In this document: piece after piece, positions 34,729 through 43,382 of the stretch | Position numbering within the stretch: the stretch's first letter is position 1 | How the letters are laid out: every line of letters begins with the position of its first letter | Assembly (NCBI GenBank): GCA_905182425.1 | Contig: CAJJBP010000020.1 | Span: 1-58,140 of the forward strand | Source: an uncultured Planktomarina sp. | Lineage (GTDB): Bacteria > Pseudomonadota > Alphaproteobacteria > Rhodobacterales > Rhodobacteraceae | Length of the DNA stretch: 58,140 nucleotides | Direction of reading: 5' to 3' | Translations under genes and position numbers: made by a program | The notes under the pieces: model-generated | Told to the model about the DNA's origin: nothing | Databases searched by the model: none | What the model saw: the letters and a program-made list of their open reading frames with translations, nothing else

Positions 34729-35077
34729 GTTAAGGAGAGACGTTGAGCAGACGCCGGCGCTGCGTGTCCGATGATCCTATCTTGTTGCTGGGTGAAGCTA
34801 CTCTCAGTATTGACAGCTAAACCAAAATGTTAAGTCAGAAGGCGCTATTGAGCCTTTAAAATGGCCACACAGGCCTTCTAATCAAACACACCATGGGCAC
34901 TATTAGTAATGCCCATAAGATTATCGTCTTGAAGGGTGCCAAGTACTTGAGCAGCGCAGTCGTCATAAACTGATGGAACATAAGGGGCTTTATGCCCAGA
35001 TTAACAGTATGAATTATTCATCATTTGACGAATTACCCAAACATGACCTTGATACAGCTAAGTTTCAGAAATCCTAA
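34729..35077 (+). pseudogene. decayed C-terminal ATPase domain of an ABC exporter (MsbA-like)
   Basis: No intact frame, but stitched frames read as an exporter nucleotide-binding domain: VKERR then LSRRRR (VGERG..LSGGQRQR region with a deletion), PILLLGEATLSIDS (Walker B/D-loop, Asp changed to Gly), HTGLLIKHTMGTISNAHKII (H-loop region, normally AHRLSTI.NAD) and LEQRSRHKLMEHKGLYAQI (typical exporter C-terminus). At least two frameshifts and several stops separate them. The end overlaps the convergent permease stop by a few bases. A degenerate Walker A-like stretch may lie near 34585. This is a dead gene remnant, probably older than the present neighbourhood. Confidence 0.65.
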
Positions 35078-36012
35078 CTGTTTTCCTTCAATCTTGGATC
35101 AAGGAAGTCGCGCAACCAATCACCAATGATGTTGAAAGCGAGGACAGTAAACACTATTGCAAGCCCAGGGAAAACAGCCATCCACCATTTATTCGACAAT
35201 AGATGATCGCGGCTTTCAGAAAGCATACTGCCCCAAGTTGGTACATCTGGTGGAACGCCAAGACCCAGGAAGGAAAGAGCAGCTTCAGACAAAATTACGC
35301 CCGCCACGTTGAAAGATGCAATTACGGTCAGGGGTGCTACAATATTTGGGAGGATAGTGCGAAACAGTATCGAGAATGTGCTGTCGCCCATGGCGCGTGC
35401 GGCTTCAACATATTCTTTTTCGCGCAAACTCAACGTCTGCGCGCGAACAATGCGTGCGTAGGTAATCCATTGACCTATACCTAGAACAAGGATGATATTC
35501 ACTAAGCCTGGTCCCAGAACTACAAGAAACATAATAGCCAAAAGGATGAACGGGAATGCTAATTGAATGTCACCCAAACGCATGATGACGTCGTCAATCC
35601 AGCCACCAAAATAGCCTGAAACCAGCCCTGCAACAGTACCTAATGTGCCACCTACGGCGATAGCCGCAACGCCCACCAGTAACGACACACGTGCACCATA
35701 TAGCAAACGTGAAAGCACATCCCTACCCAATTGGTCTGAGCCCAACCAATAAGTCAGATCAGCGGCCCCGGTCTGTCCTGGTTCTAAAAGGCGCATCATT
35801 ATGTTCTGCCTATTTGGATCAAACGGCGCCAGCCATGGCCCAAAGATCGCCACGAAGCTAACAACTAATAAAATTAACATACCTATTAGAGCCCAACGGC
35901 TGGTAGTCAGACTCTGAAGTGCTCGCCGGAACTCTTTTTGACGGGAAGATGCTATAACGCCGCCCTTCTCCAGACTTACTGCTCCTCGTTGGGTGGGTGT
36001 GGTGTCAGCCAT
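35074..36012 (-). CDS. peptide ABC transporter permease (DppC-like)
   Basis: About 312 residues. An N-terminal helix (ALIGMLILLVVSFVAIFG), then the binding-protein-dependent permease domain with five further helices; the coupling motif is EYVEAARAMGDSTFSILF. SDQLGRDVLSRLLYGAR is typical of OppC/DppC. The ATG at 36012 is preferred, with AAGGGTG nine bases upstream; a GTG at 36021 is an alternative. It pairs with the DppB-like gene 12 bp upstream and with the two ATPases on the opposite strand. Imports di/oligopeptides, opines or similar small amides. Confidence 0.88.
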   Translation of the reverse strand: MADTTPTQRGAVSLEKGGVIASSRQKEFRRALQSLTTSRWALIGMLILLVVSFVAIFGPWLAPFDPNRQNIMMRLLEPGQTGAADLTYWLGSDQLGRDVLSRLLYGARVSLLVGVAAIAVGGTLGTVAGLVSGYFGGWIDDVIMRLGDIQLAFPFILLAIMFLVVLGPGLVNIILVLGIGQWITYARIVRAQTLSLREKEYVEAARAMGDSTFSILFRTILPNIVAPLTVIASFNVAGVILSEAALSFLGLGVPPDVPTWGSMLSESRDHLLSNKWWMAVFPGLAIVFTVLAFNIIGDWLRDFLDPRLKENS

Positions 36013-36024
36013 TTTGTGCACCCT

Positions 36025-36999
36025 TTATAGTTTTACACGCGGATCAAGCCGCGCATAGATTATATCGACAATCAGATTTAGCAGGATAAATATTATAGCA
36101 AGTAGAATAACTGATGCCTGAACAACTGGGATATCACGTTGGTTAATTGCGTTAAATACCAGTCGACCAATACCCGGGTAGGAAAACACTGTCTCCACCA
36201 CGACAACTCCGCCAAGCAGAAAACCAAACTCAAGCCCAATCATCGTGACGACCGGCAGCCATGCATTACGCATTGCGTGATACATTATCACCCTACGTTC
36301 CGAGATACCCTTAGACCGAGCGGTCCGGACAAAGTCCTGCTCGAGGACCTCCAACATTGAGGACCGGATTAAACGTGCATTTCGGGCTAAGGTATAAGTT
36401 CCAACCGCAATCGCGGGCATAATCATGTAATAGATAGAGTGTGGTAAATTGCTAAACGCAGTGGCTAGATCACCTTCAAAAAGCGGCTCGAGAAACGCCA
36501 CATGGCCTGAAATAGGAAACCACCGCAGATAGAGCCCAAAAAATAGGATCATCATAATCCCCATCCAGAAGTTGGGGATCGACTGGCCCAACATCGCGAA
36601 TGTCATGATTCCACCATCCACCGGCTTGCCTCGGTTCAACGCCGCATAAATGCCAAGTGGTATCGAAAGTCCAATAGCAAGCACCAGTGAAAAGAACGTC
36701 AGTTCAATTGTCGCGGGCATAGACTCAAGGACCACATCCATAGCAGGCTGACGGTAGCTAAGTGAGTTACCAAAATCACCCTGTAAAGCATTCCATATGT
36801 AACTAAGATACTGCACATGAAGCGGCCGATCAAAGCCAAGAGCCTTGCGGGCACGGGCAATCTCCTCAAAACTAGCATTCTCAGACACAAACAAATAGGT
36901 GGGATCCCCCCCCATCTGGAGCGACACGAAGCTAACCAAAGTAACACCAATTAGGACCACAATACTCTGCAGAAGGCGCCTAGCAAGGAATATCCACAT
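36025..36999 (-). CDS. peptide ABC transporter permease (DppB-like)
   Basis: 324 residues. First helix FLARRLLQSIVVLIGVTLVSF, a periplasmic loop with LGFDRPLHVQYLSY (OppB/DppB signature), then the permease domain with the coupling motif LEQDFVRTARSKGISERR and a C-terminal helix ending RLDPRVKL. All features of the DppB/OppB family are present. It is first on the minus strand of a divergent pair with the DppD-like gene; the 413-bp spacer carries the TTGTCGACAG palindrome. Confidence 0.9.
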   Translation of the reverse strand: MWIFLARRLLQSIVVLIGVTLVSFVSLQMGGDPTYLFVSENASFEEIARARKALGFDRPLHVQYLSYIWNALQGDFGNSLSYRQPAMDVVLESMPATIELTFFSLVLAIGLSIPLGIYAALNRGKPVDGGIMTFAMLGQSIPNFWMGIMMILFFGLYLRWFPISGHVAFLEPLFEGDLATAFSNLPHSIYYMIMPAIAVGTYTLARNARLIRSSMLEVLEQDFVRTARSKGISERRVIMYHAMRNAWLPVVTMIGLEFGFLLGGVVVVETVFSYPGIGRLVFNAINQRDIPVVQASVILLAIIFILLNLIVDIIYARLDPRVKL

Positions 37000-37412
37000 G
37001 CTCAGATGCCTTCTATTTGAGTTTTACTGCTGAGGCGGATTTATCTAGGCGCGGTTCAACCCGGCGCTGTCCCTGGTCCATCTTACCATTGCACTTACTA
37101 GTTTTCATCCTAAACACTAAATACCCTCCCACCTTTACAACAGTCACTGCCTTGAGATGCTTGACAATCTATTTGATATCCTCACAAAGTAGACTAAAGA
37201 TTGTCGACAGTATAATATAAAGATCATGAGGGCTTTATAACGTCAAGTAGTCAATTCAGAATATGAAACACCGCAAGGCACCGACGGTCGCCACAGATTA
37301 GCAGAGGCATTGGTGATGAAAGAGTTAGTGAATCACAACGAGTCAAAACCTAATTTGATACTCTTATTGCGACCTACAAATACCAACCCAAATAAAGTTG
37401 GGGGACAAAGCA
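37000..37412. other. divergent regulatory spacer of the Dpp-type transporter
   Basis: 413 bp without a supportable gene, between the DppB-like gene (minus) and the DppD-like gene (plus). It holds TTGACA at 37161-37166, the palindrome at 37201-37210 and TATAAT directly after it at 37211-37216. The TTGACA is too far from that TATAAT for one promoter. The palindrome-TATAAT juxtaposition fits operator control of a promoter there. Confidence 0.5.
37201..37210. promoter_or_regulatory. candidate operator TTGTCGACAG in the transporter spacer
   Basis: Palindromic core TGTCGACA at 37202-37209, immediately followed by TATAAT, so a bound protein would overlap a plus-strand -10 element. Same core as in the divergent catabolic spacer (25.18 kb) and upstream of the GntR regulator (39.59 kb). 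Confidence 0.55.
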
Positions 37413-38435
37413 ATGTTACTTGAAAAAACGGCTCCACCAATATTAGAGGTCAGAGACCTTCAAACTACATTCAGTCTTACAAAATCTTTATCAGTACGCG
37501 CAGTTGATGGTGTGAGCTTCGATGTCAACAAGGGCGAAACTTTAGCTATTGTTGGGGAAAGTGGGTCAGGGAAATCAGTAACTAGCCTATCTATTATGGG
37601 ATTACTGCCCAAAGACACTGGCCGGGTCTCCGGAGGGAGCATAAAACTCAATGGACGAGAGATAACTACGTTAGATGACCGAGCCATGCGCGACATCCGC
37701 GGCAAGCAAATTGGAATGATATTTCAAGAACCGATGACCAGCCTGAACCCCGTCCATACGGTCGGCCAACAGATTTCTGAAATGGTTGTCCGACACGAAA
37801 ACCTAACGAAAGCTAAGGCGCGTATACGGGCAATTGAAATGCTTCACATGGTAGGTATTCCTGAACCAAAGATAGGAGTAGACAATTATCCACACCAGTT
37901 ATCAGGAGGGATGCGCCAACGTGCAATGATCGCTATGGCTCTCGCCTGCGAACCAAGCATATTAATTGCAGATGAGCCAACGACCGCTTTAGATGTTACA
38001 GTTCAAGCACAAATTTTAGAACTTATGCATAATCTTCAAGACAAACTGGGAATGGCTATTATTTTCATTACCCATGATCTAGGCGTTGTAGCTGAAGTAG
38101 CAGACCGTGTTGTTGTAATGTATGCCTCTCAAGTGGTCGAAACGGCGCGTGTTAATGACATATTTGAACAGCCACGTATGCCATACACCGCAGGTTTGAT
38201 AAATTCGATTCCACGATTAGGATCATCAGTAAACAAAAAAAGACTGGAAGCGATACCGGGTAACGTTCCCAGCCTGACGAACCTGCCTGGCGGTTGCCGG
38301 TTTCACCCTCGCTGTGGATTTTCTAAAGATATTTGCAGGTCTTCAGTCCCCACTTTGCAAGCTGCAGGTGCTAATCACATGATCCGTTGTACTCGCTGGA
38401 GTGACCTGAACCTTAATGGAGGGCTTAATTCATGA
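37413..38435 (+). CDS. peptide ABC transporter ATP-binding protein (DppD-like)
   Basis: About 340 residues. Walker [17 protein letters not shown] near residue 46, signature [16 protein letters not shown] near 160, Walker [14 protein letters not shown] near 180, and the oligopeptide-transporter C-terminal domain with CRFHPRCGF (Cys-rich, iron-sulfur-type in DppD). The ATG at 37413 follows GGGGGACAAAGC; the frame is open upstream but less well served. Coupled by an ATGA-type overlap to the DppF-like gene. With DppF it energises import. Confidence 0.92.
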   Translation: MLLEKTAPPILEVRDLQTTFSLTKSLSVRAVDGVSFDVNKGETLAIVGESGSGKSVTSLSIMGLLPKDTGRVSGGSIKLNGREITTLDDRAMRDIRGKQIGMIFQEPMTSLNPVHTVGQQISEMVVRHENLTKAKARIRAIEMLHMVGIPEPKIGVDNYPHQLSGGMRQRAMIAMALACEPSILIADEPTTALDVTVQAQILELMHNLQDKLGMAIIFITHDLGVVAEVADRVVVMYASQVVETARVNDIFEQPRMPYTAGLINSIPRLGSSVNKKRLEAIPGNVPSLTNLPGGCRFHPRCGFSKDICRSSVPTLQAAGANHMIRCTRWSDLNLNGGLNS

Positions 38436-39400
38436 GAGGCCCACTTCTTCAAGTTAATAACCTTCGTAAGTTTTTTCCAATACATGGTGGATTGCTACAA
38501 AGAGAAGTTAATAACGTTAAGGCCGTTAACGATGTTTCATTCAATATCAATTCAGGCGAAGTTGTCGGGCTAGTAGGCGAAAGCGGGTCAGGCAAAACAA
38601 CAGTTGGCCGAACTATATTGAGGCTGGAAAAGGCAACATCAGGCACGGTTCAATTCGATGGCAAAAATGTTATCACCCTTGGAACCAGTGAAATGCGCAA
38701 CCACCGCAAACGGATGCAAATGATATTTCAGGATCCATATGCAAGTCTTAACCCACGTGAAAAGGTGCGTGCGGTTCTCATCCATCCACTTAAGTTACAT
38801 AAAATTGGGGATCCATCAGAATATGAAGATCGTGCCTCCACTTTACTTGAAAAAGTTGGATTATCTAGTGAGCATCTTGACCGATTTCCACATGAGTTTT
38901 CCGGTGGTCAGCGCCAAAGAATTGGTATTGCCCGTGCATTAGCAGTTGAACCAGAGTTCATCGTCGCCGACGAGCCTGTATCAGCGCTTGACGTATCGAT
39001 CCAAGCTCAGGTAATCAATCTTCTTGAAGACCTCAAAGAAAATCTTGATCTGACAATGCTGTTTATCGCCCACGATCTGGGTGTAGTAGAACACATTTGT
39101 GACAGGGTCATCGTAATGTATTTAGGGAAAGTAGTCGAAATAGCATCCACCGCTGATCTTTATGAAAATGCCAACCATCCCTATACCAAGGCACTGCTAT
39201 CTGCAGTTCCAGTACACACCCCGGGTAAACGCCAGAACCGGATTATATTAAAAGGCGATATTCCTAGTCCTATCAATCCACCATCTGGATGTGTGTTCCG
39301 GACCAGATGCCCAATTGCAATATCCGAATGCGCAAATGTGGTTCCAGAACTGAAGTCGGTTGGTAATAGACACACCAGCGCGTGCATTCTCTCAACCTAA
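38432..39400 (+). CDS. peptide ABC transporter ATP-binding protein (DppF-like)
   Basis: 322 residues. N-terminal NNLRKFFPIHGGLLQRE is typical of DppF/OppF; Walker A GESGSGKTTVGRTILR near residue 47, signature FSGGQRQRIGIARALA near 157, Walker B FIVADEPVSALDV near 178, and the C-terminal GCVFRTRCPIA motif. Partner of the DppD-like ATPase. The transporter is complete apart from the frameshifted binding protein nearby. Confidence 0.92.
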   Translation: MRGPLLQVNNLRKFFPIHGGLLQREVNNVKAVNDVSFNINSGEVVGLVGESGSGKTTVGRTILRLEKATSGTVQFDGKNVITLGTSEMRNHRKRMQMIFQDPYASLNPREKVRAVLIHPLKLHKIGDPSEYEDRASTLLEKVGLSSEHLDRFPHEFSGGQRQRIGIARALAVEPEFIVADEPVSALDVSIQAQVINLLEDLKENLDLTMLFIAHDLGVVEHICDRVIVMYLGKVVEIASTADLYENANHPYTKALLSAVPVHTPGKRQNRIILKGDIPSPINPPSGCVFRTRCPIAISECANVVPELKSVGNRHTSACILST

Positions 39401-39786
39401 TGTCAAATCGCTACGCACAATAGAACTACTATTAGCGATAGACCATCTGCCGAATTTTAGCTCATCAATACAAATTTTTACAGTTATTTTCTTATCTTAT
39501 AAGTTGGAAAAGTTACAAACATAAAATTCCAAGCCCATAAAAGCTTGACAAGAATCAACTAACAACACCATTGTCAACTTATGTATTGTCGACAACCAAC
39601 AGTATTATTTAGCTTTATAGGTAGGGGTGCTTTTGCACCACACTATAAACAATTAGCTGCGTGGTTTTGCTACATTGACAATGATACAAAAATACCGCCC
39701 CACCTTCAGCGGAAATTGATTCCTGAGCTCCAATTTAATGCAGTTCAGAAACAGTTTAACAGCAACTGCTATGAAGGAAAAAAAAA
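39401..39786. other. spacer upstream of the GntR regulator
   Basis: 386 AT-rich bases between the DppF-like gene and the regulator. It holds the tandem palindromic sites at 39571-39595. No convincing coding frame; a plus-strand frame from 39581 is short, starts inside the operator and has no ribosome site. A weak nested inverted repeat (ATCGCTA...TAGCGAT, about 39408-39442) just after dppF could end that transcript but has no T-tract. Confidence 0.45.
39571..39595. promoter_or_regulatory. tandem candidate operator sites upstream of the GntR gene
   Basis: A perfect 10-bp palindrome TTGTCGACAA (39586-39595), preceded 15 bp upstream by a related TTGTCAACTT (39571-39580). The spacing is about one and a half helical turns. 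They lie some 190 bp before the regulator start, as expected for an autoregulated FCD-type GntR protein. Confidence 0.58.
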
Positions 39787-40482
39787 ATGACGCCCACCGT
39801 ACCTAGTCGTGCACCTCCTCACCAAAATGATATACCACCAATTGAGAACGTACCCCTACGAATTCAGGTGGCGGATCGATTACGCAAAGCAATCCTAAGC
39901 GGAAAGTTGCCCCTCGGAAGCAGTCTGGTAGAGGCCACACTGGCCGATCAACTAAATGTCTCACGCGCGCCCATTCGAGAGGCCATCCAAATTCTCGAAA
40001 ATGATGGACTTGTGGAAACAATAGCCTACAAAGGAAAACGTGTTAAACCACTTACTATTCGTGAAGTTGGCGAAGCCTACTCTCTCCGTGAAATTTACGA
40101 AGTAATGGCCGTCAAACGTATATTGGAAAGCCGTATTCCTGTTGATTTACTTCATCAGCATTGCGATCAAATGACAGCCGCTGCAAAAGCTGATGACTTT
40201 GAAGCATTAACAGCAGCCGACGAAGCATTTCATCACGAGTTAATTAGACTAGCCGACCATAGTCTTCTTATGGCCTCATGGAAAAACCTTTATTTGCGTA
40301 TCCACCAAATTATGGCAATTCGAAATCGTGAGCAGCGCAATCTTACCCAGGTGGCCAAAAACCACCCACCAATTGTACATGCTTTAGAGGCTAATGACGC
40401 TAATCTTGCCATAGAATTAATCACTGATCACACCCGTATTTTAGCCGCTCTAGACCCCACATCTATTGTGAAAGAATTTTAA
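39787..40482 (+). CDS. GntR-family transcriptional regulator, FCD/VanR subfamily
   Basis: 231 residues. N-terminal winged helix-turn-helix (about 25-90; VSRAPIREAIQILENDGLV is the recognition region) and an all-helical FCD ligand domain (about 95-225). Likely metal ligands of the FCD pocket are visible in ADEAFHHELIR, KNHPPIVHAL and ITDHT. FCD regulators usually repress catabolic genes until a carboxylate-bearing metabolite binds. Genomic position and the three shared palindromes make it the best candidate regulator for the transporter and both catabolic operons. Confidence 0.9.
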   Translation: MTPTVPSRAPPHQNDIPPIENVPLRIQVADRLRKAILSGKLPLGSSLVEATLADQLNVSRAPIREAIQILENDGLVETIAYKGKRVKPLTIREVGEAYSLREIYEVMAVKRILESRIPVDLLHQHCDQMTAAAKADDFEALTAADEAFHHELIRLADHSLLMASWKNLYLRIHQIMAIRNREQRNLTQVAKNHPPIVHALEANDANLAIELITDHTRILAALDPTSIVKEF

Positions 40483-40614
40483 TACCCGAAGCTCTGAAAT
40501 TAGGCTCCTAGCGCCCATTGGATGGCTTCGGTTTAGACCGACCCGGACTGAATTAAAAAGAGGAAGACTGCATTCAGCCCGATCACTCCATCCAAGACCT
40601 TGAAAGGAAAGCCA

Positions 40615-42178
40615 ATGCCCAGACTAAGACAAAGCCTACTGCTCGTAGCAAGCGCTGCCAGCCTAGCACTGACCTCCGGAGTTTATGCAAAATCAGCAGA
40701 TGATACGATAGTTGTCGGACTGAGTGCAGATATTAATACACTGGATCCGTCCGCAATTGCCTCACGAGATAATTCTAACATTGCTCGCCATATCTTTGGA
40801 ACTTTATTTACTATGGGGGGAGACGGAGTAGCCCGACCCGAACTAGCTGAAAGCCTTGATATTTCACCTGACGGTAAAGCGTATGTTTACACACTGAAGG
40901 ATGGTTTGACTTGTCATGACGGCGAACCGCTCACAGCAGAGGATGCCGCCTATTCCTTCAATCGCGCAGCAGACCCAGATAACGCATTTACGGGAAATAC
41001 CCCTGGCTTTGTGTTCAGCTCAATTGATTTCCAAAGCGCAGAGGCGCTAGACGATAAACGCGTTCAGGTTAATCTGGGCGCCAAGAACCCTATTGCTTTT
41101 GGCCTAATTGCCGAGGTCTTTATCCATTGCATGGATAGCTACAAAGCCATGAGCCTTGATGAAGCATCAGGCAACCCTATTGGTTCTGGTCCCTATAAAT
41201 TGGCCAACTGGCGCCGTGGTTCTGAAGTTGTTTTAGAAGCCATTGACGGCGCTGATGTGGGCTTTGATCGAATGATCTGGCGCATCATTCCCGAGGCTTC
41301 GACCCGCTCAGCAGAACTTATGGCTGGCAATGTCGACATTATAACTAACGTATCCCCTGACCAGATGGATGTTATCAACGCAAGTGGGGTGGCACAAGTT
41401 AACCCAATTCAGGGCACAAGACGTATGTATGTAGGCTTCAACCTCAGCGATTCTATGGCAAAGGAACCCGGTGGAGATGCCATCCAAGATCCTGACGTTC
41501 GCCGGGCCTTACAGTATGCAGTGGACGTTCCAACAATATGTAAGCAGTTACTTAATTTTGAGTGTGAGCGTATGACTGGAATTGTTAATCCACCTAATGC
41601 GAATCAAAGCCTCAAGCCATATCCTTACGACCCAGCAAAAGCAGAAGCCTTACTTGATGCCGCTGGCTGGCCACGTGGCGATAACGGCAAACGTTTCCCA
41701 ATTGCCTTTCAGGCAGGGCAAGGCCGTTATCTGAATGATGCCAATGTGGTTCAGGCAATCGCTCAATATCTTTCAGACGTAGGAATTGATGTCGATCTTC
41801 AGATCATGGAATGGTCAAGTGTCTACATCCCGATCATCCGTGAACGTAACGCAGGACCGCTGTACTTTCATCGGATCCGGTGCGTGCACGTTGTGGAGCC
41901 CACTCTACGACATGACTGATCTTGCAGCGATTGATGCTGGTACTAACTACACTCATTGGGATGATCCACGTTGGTTCGACCGGTGGGCTGATATTGCGGC
42001 AGCGACCAGCGCCGAGGAAACCCGTACGATAGTTGATGAAATGTTACAGGTTTTCTATGATGATGGCCCGTGGCTACATCTGTACTTTCAACCTGATTTT
42101 TACGGTGTAAGTAACCGGGTCGATTGGCAGCCTAGACCAGATGAAAAGGTCTACCTTTTCAACGCTGGACTAAAGTAA
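40615..42178 (+). pseudogene. peptide ABC transporter substrate-binding protein (DppA-like), single frameshift
   Basis: Family 5 extracellular solute-binding protein. A signal peptide is clear (MPRLRQSLLLVASAASLALT), followed by ADINTLDPSAIASRDNSNI and the usual two-lobe sequence. The frame breaks at about 41866-41869: the first frame reads ...RNAGPLYF, then meets a premature stop at 41919, while the +1 frame continues as IGSGACTLWSPLYDMTDL to a normal C-terminus at 42178. One extra T in the TTT at 41866-41868 explains it, so this is either a recent mutation or a sequencing/assembly error; the rest of the gene is well preserved. The ATG at 40615 has AAAGGAAA. It is the cognate binding protein of the adjacent Dpp-type transporter. 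Confidence 0.85.
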
Positions 42179-42443
42179 GTTAATTTCTTAAAGCCATATT
42201 TAACCTGGCGGCACCTTTTGTTGTCGCCAGGGAAACATTTCCAGCAAAACCAAGTTAGCATTGCCTAAATCCCGTAATGTCAGAATACCCGTATGGCTGA
42301 CAGTCGCACCCAAACACTTGCTCTCCTATCATGATAAGCTTCTACAAAGGGATTACGGACATACAAAGCATACACTCCTGCCAAAGCAAAGTTTATGACA
42401 GCCTTTATACAAGAGAAGTTCCAGGTGATCCTGGGCCTATTAG
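42179..42443. other. intergenic, nothing recognised
   Basis: 265 bases downstream of the binding-protein gene. No terminator with a T-tract and no recognisable coding remnant. Confidence 0.4.
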
Positions 42444-42617
42444 TCAATGAGACAAAAAATACTCTGAAATTGAGTTCAGGCAATCACTTTGTAAAACCAG
42501 TAGAGGTCCTGATAAAAAAATTTCTTTGATTTCAGAATAATTTTTCTGACCTTCACACGCATTTAGCAATAATGTTATGCAGACCAACAACGATATCTTG
42601 TGCAGCAGTGCCGGCAT
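42444..42617 (-). CDS. possible small lipoprotein
   Basis: 57 residues from the ATG at 42617. The N-terminus is a basic/hydrophobic stretch ending in a lipobox (LLVCITLLLNAC, cleavage before Cys), and AAGGA lies seven bases upstream. The rest (EGQKNYSEIKEIF and onward) is unrecognised and unusually hydrophobic for a tail. It sits in a stretch otherwise made of gene remnants, so it could be chance or a truncated gene. Confidence 0.35.
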   Translation of the reverse strand: MPALLHKISLLVCITLLLNACEGQKNYSEIKEIFLSGPLLVLQSDCLNSISEYFLSH

Positions 42618-42659
42618 GAATTTTTCCTTAAGCAAAATTAATGTCGACAGACCTCATCG

Positions 42660-43024
42660 TTTTTGTATCAGTTCATTAATTTCTTGGCTAACACTGCCTC
42701 TCTACCAGTACAGAAATATACGCCAAAGGGCTCTGATATTAACTCGGTCATTGGCACCTAAGCGGTCTTCCAACAACAGGAATTGTCAATGCATGACCTT
42801 CATAGCTACCTGTGGCCAGAAAAAGGCAAGTACGGACTGCGGGACTATGAAAAAGTCTCCACGCCCAAGATGGCAACGACGTATTTGACCTTCGCGGCAT
42901 CAACCGTAATGGCGGCTGCGTTGTGATTTTCAGACCTGATCAGCATATTGCTTCGAGTTTACCTGTTACGGCACATGTGGAACTCTCAAGGTTCTTTGAT
43001 GCCTTCGTGATTGAGCAGTCATAA
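42660..43024 (+). pseudogene. remnant of an FAD-dependent phenol 2-monooxygenase, C-terminal domain
   Basis: Frames joined across one in-frame TAA (near 42759) and one frameshift (near 42865) give NFLANTASLPVQKYTPKGSD, INSVIGT, AVFQQQELSMHDL, EKGKYGLRDYEKV and, in the new frame, DVFDLRGINRNGGCVVIF, RPDQHIASSLPVTAHVELS up to a stop at 43022-43024. This is the thioredoxin-like C-terminal domain of phenol hydroxylases as I know it (TPAG.DID.VIDVRAV; GRYGL.DYEKV; DLRGIDR..GC; RPDQYVAHVLPL). Only about 120 residues of some 600 remain, with no FAD domain upstream. Confidence 0.65.
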
Positions 43025-43382
43025 AGCCCTAACCCAGCCTTAAGTGCCAACGTGTTTTAAGAAATAACGGGAACAAACATAAAATTAAAGGCATATTTAA
43101 AATCCATTTGGGCGGTACAGACAGTGATAAACTAACCCAAAGTTTGTGCTTCGAAAACTTCAGCATACTTATACCAGGCTCTAAAATATATAAATATTTT
43201 CAATACCTTGTCGCCCTAAAGATGCGGTGCTAGAAAGATTCCTGATTATTTTGAAGGCAACCCAGTTTTGGTGAAATACACTCTTTTAGCTCTTAGGTTT
43301 TTAGATGACCCATCACGGCCCTCCTGCTGAACATGCCAAGGCCAAATCCAAACCGGAATAGCTCAATATAGTTTCAATGGGA
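43025..43382. other. intergenic, no gene recognised
   Basis: 358 bases between the monooxygenase remnant and the end of the UAAP2-like gene. No supportable coding frame or hairpin with a T-tract; probably more decayed sequence. Confidence 0.4.

Noticed and set aside
41331..41338. TGTCGACA inside the binding-protein gene
   Set aside because: It is in a coding region (Asn-Val-Asp-Ile codons), so most likely chance.
42642..42649. TGTCGACA as another GntR operator
   Set aside because: It may lie within the former coding sequence of the monooxygenase remnant and next to no clear promoter, so I do not count it with the three spacer sites.
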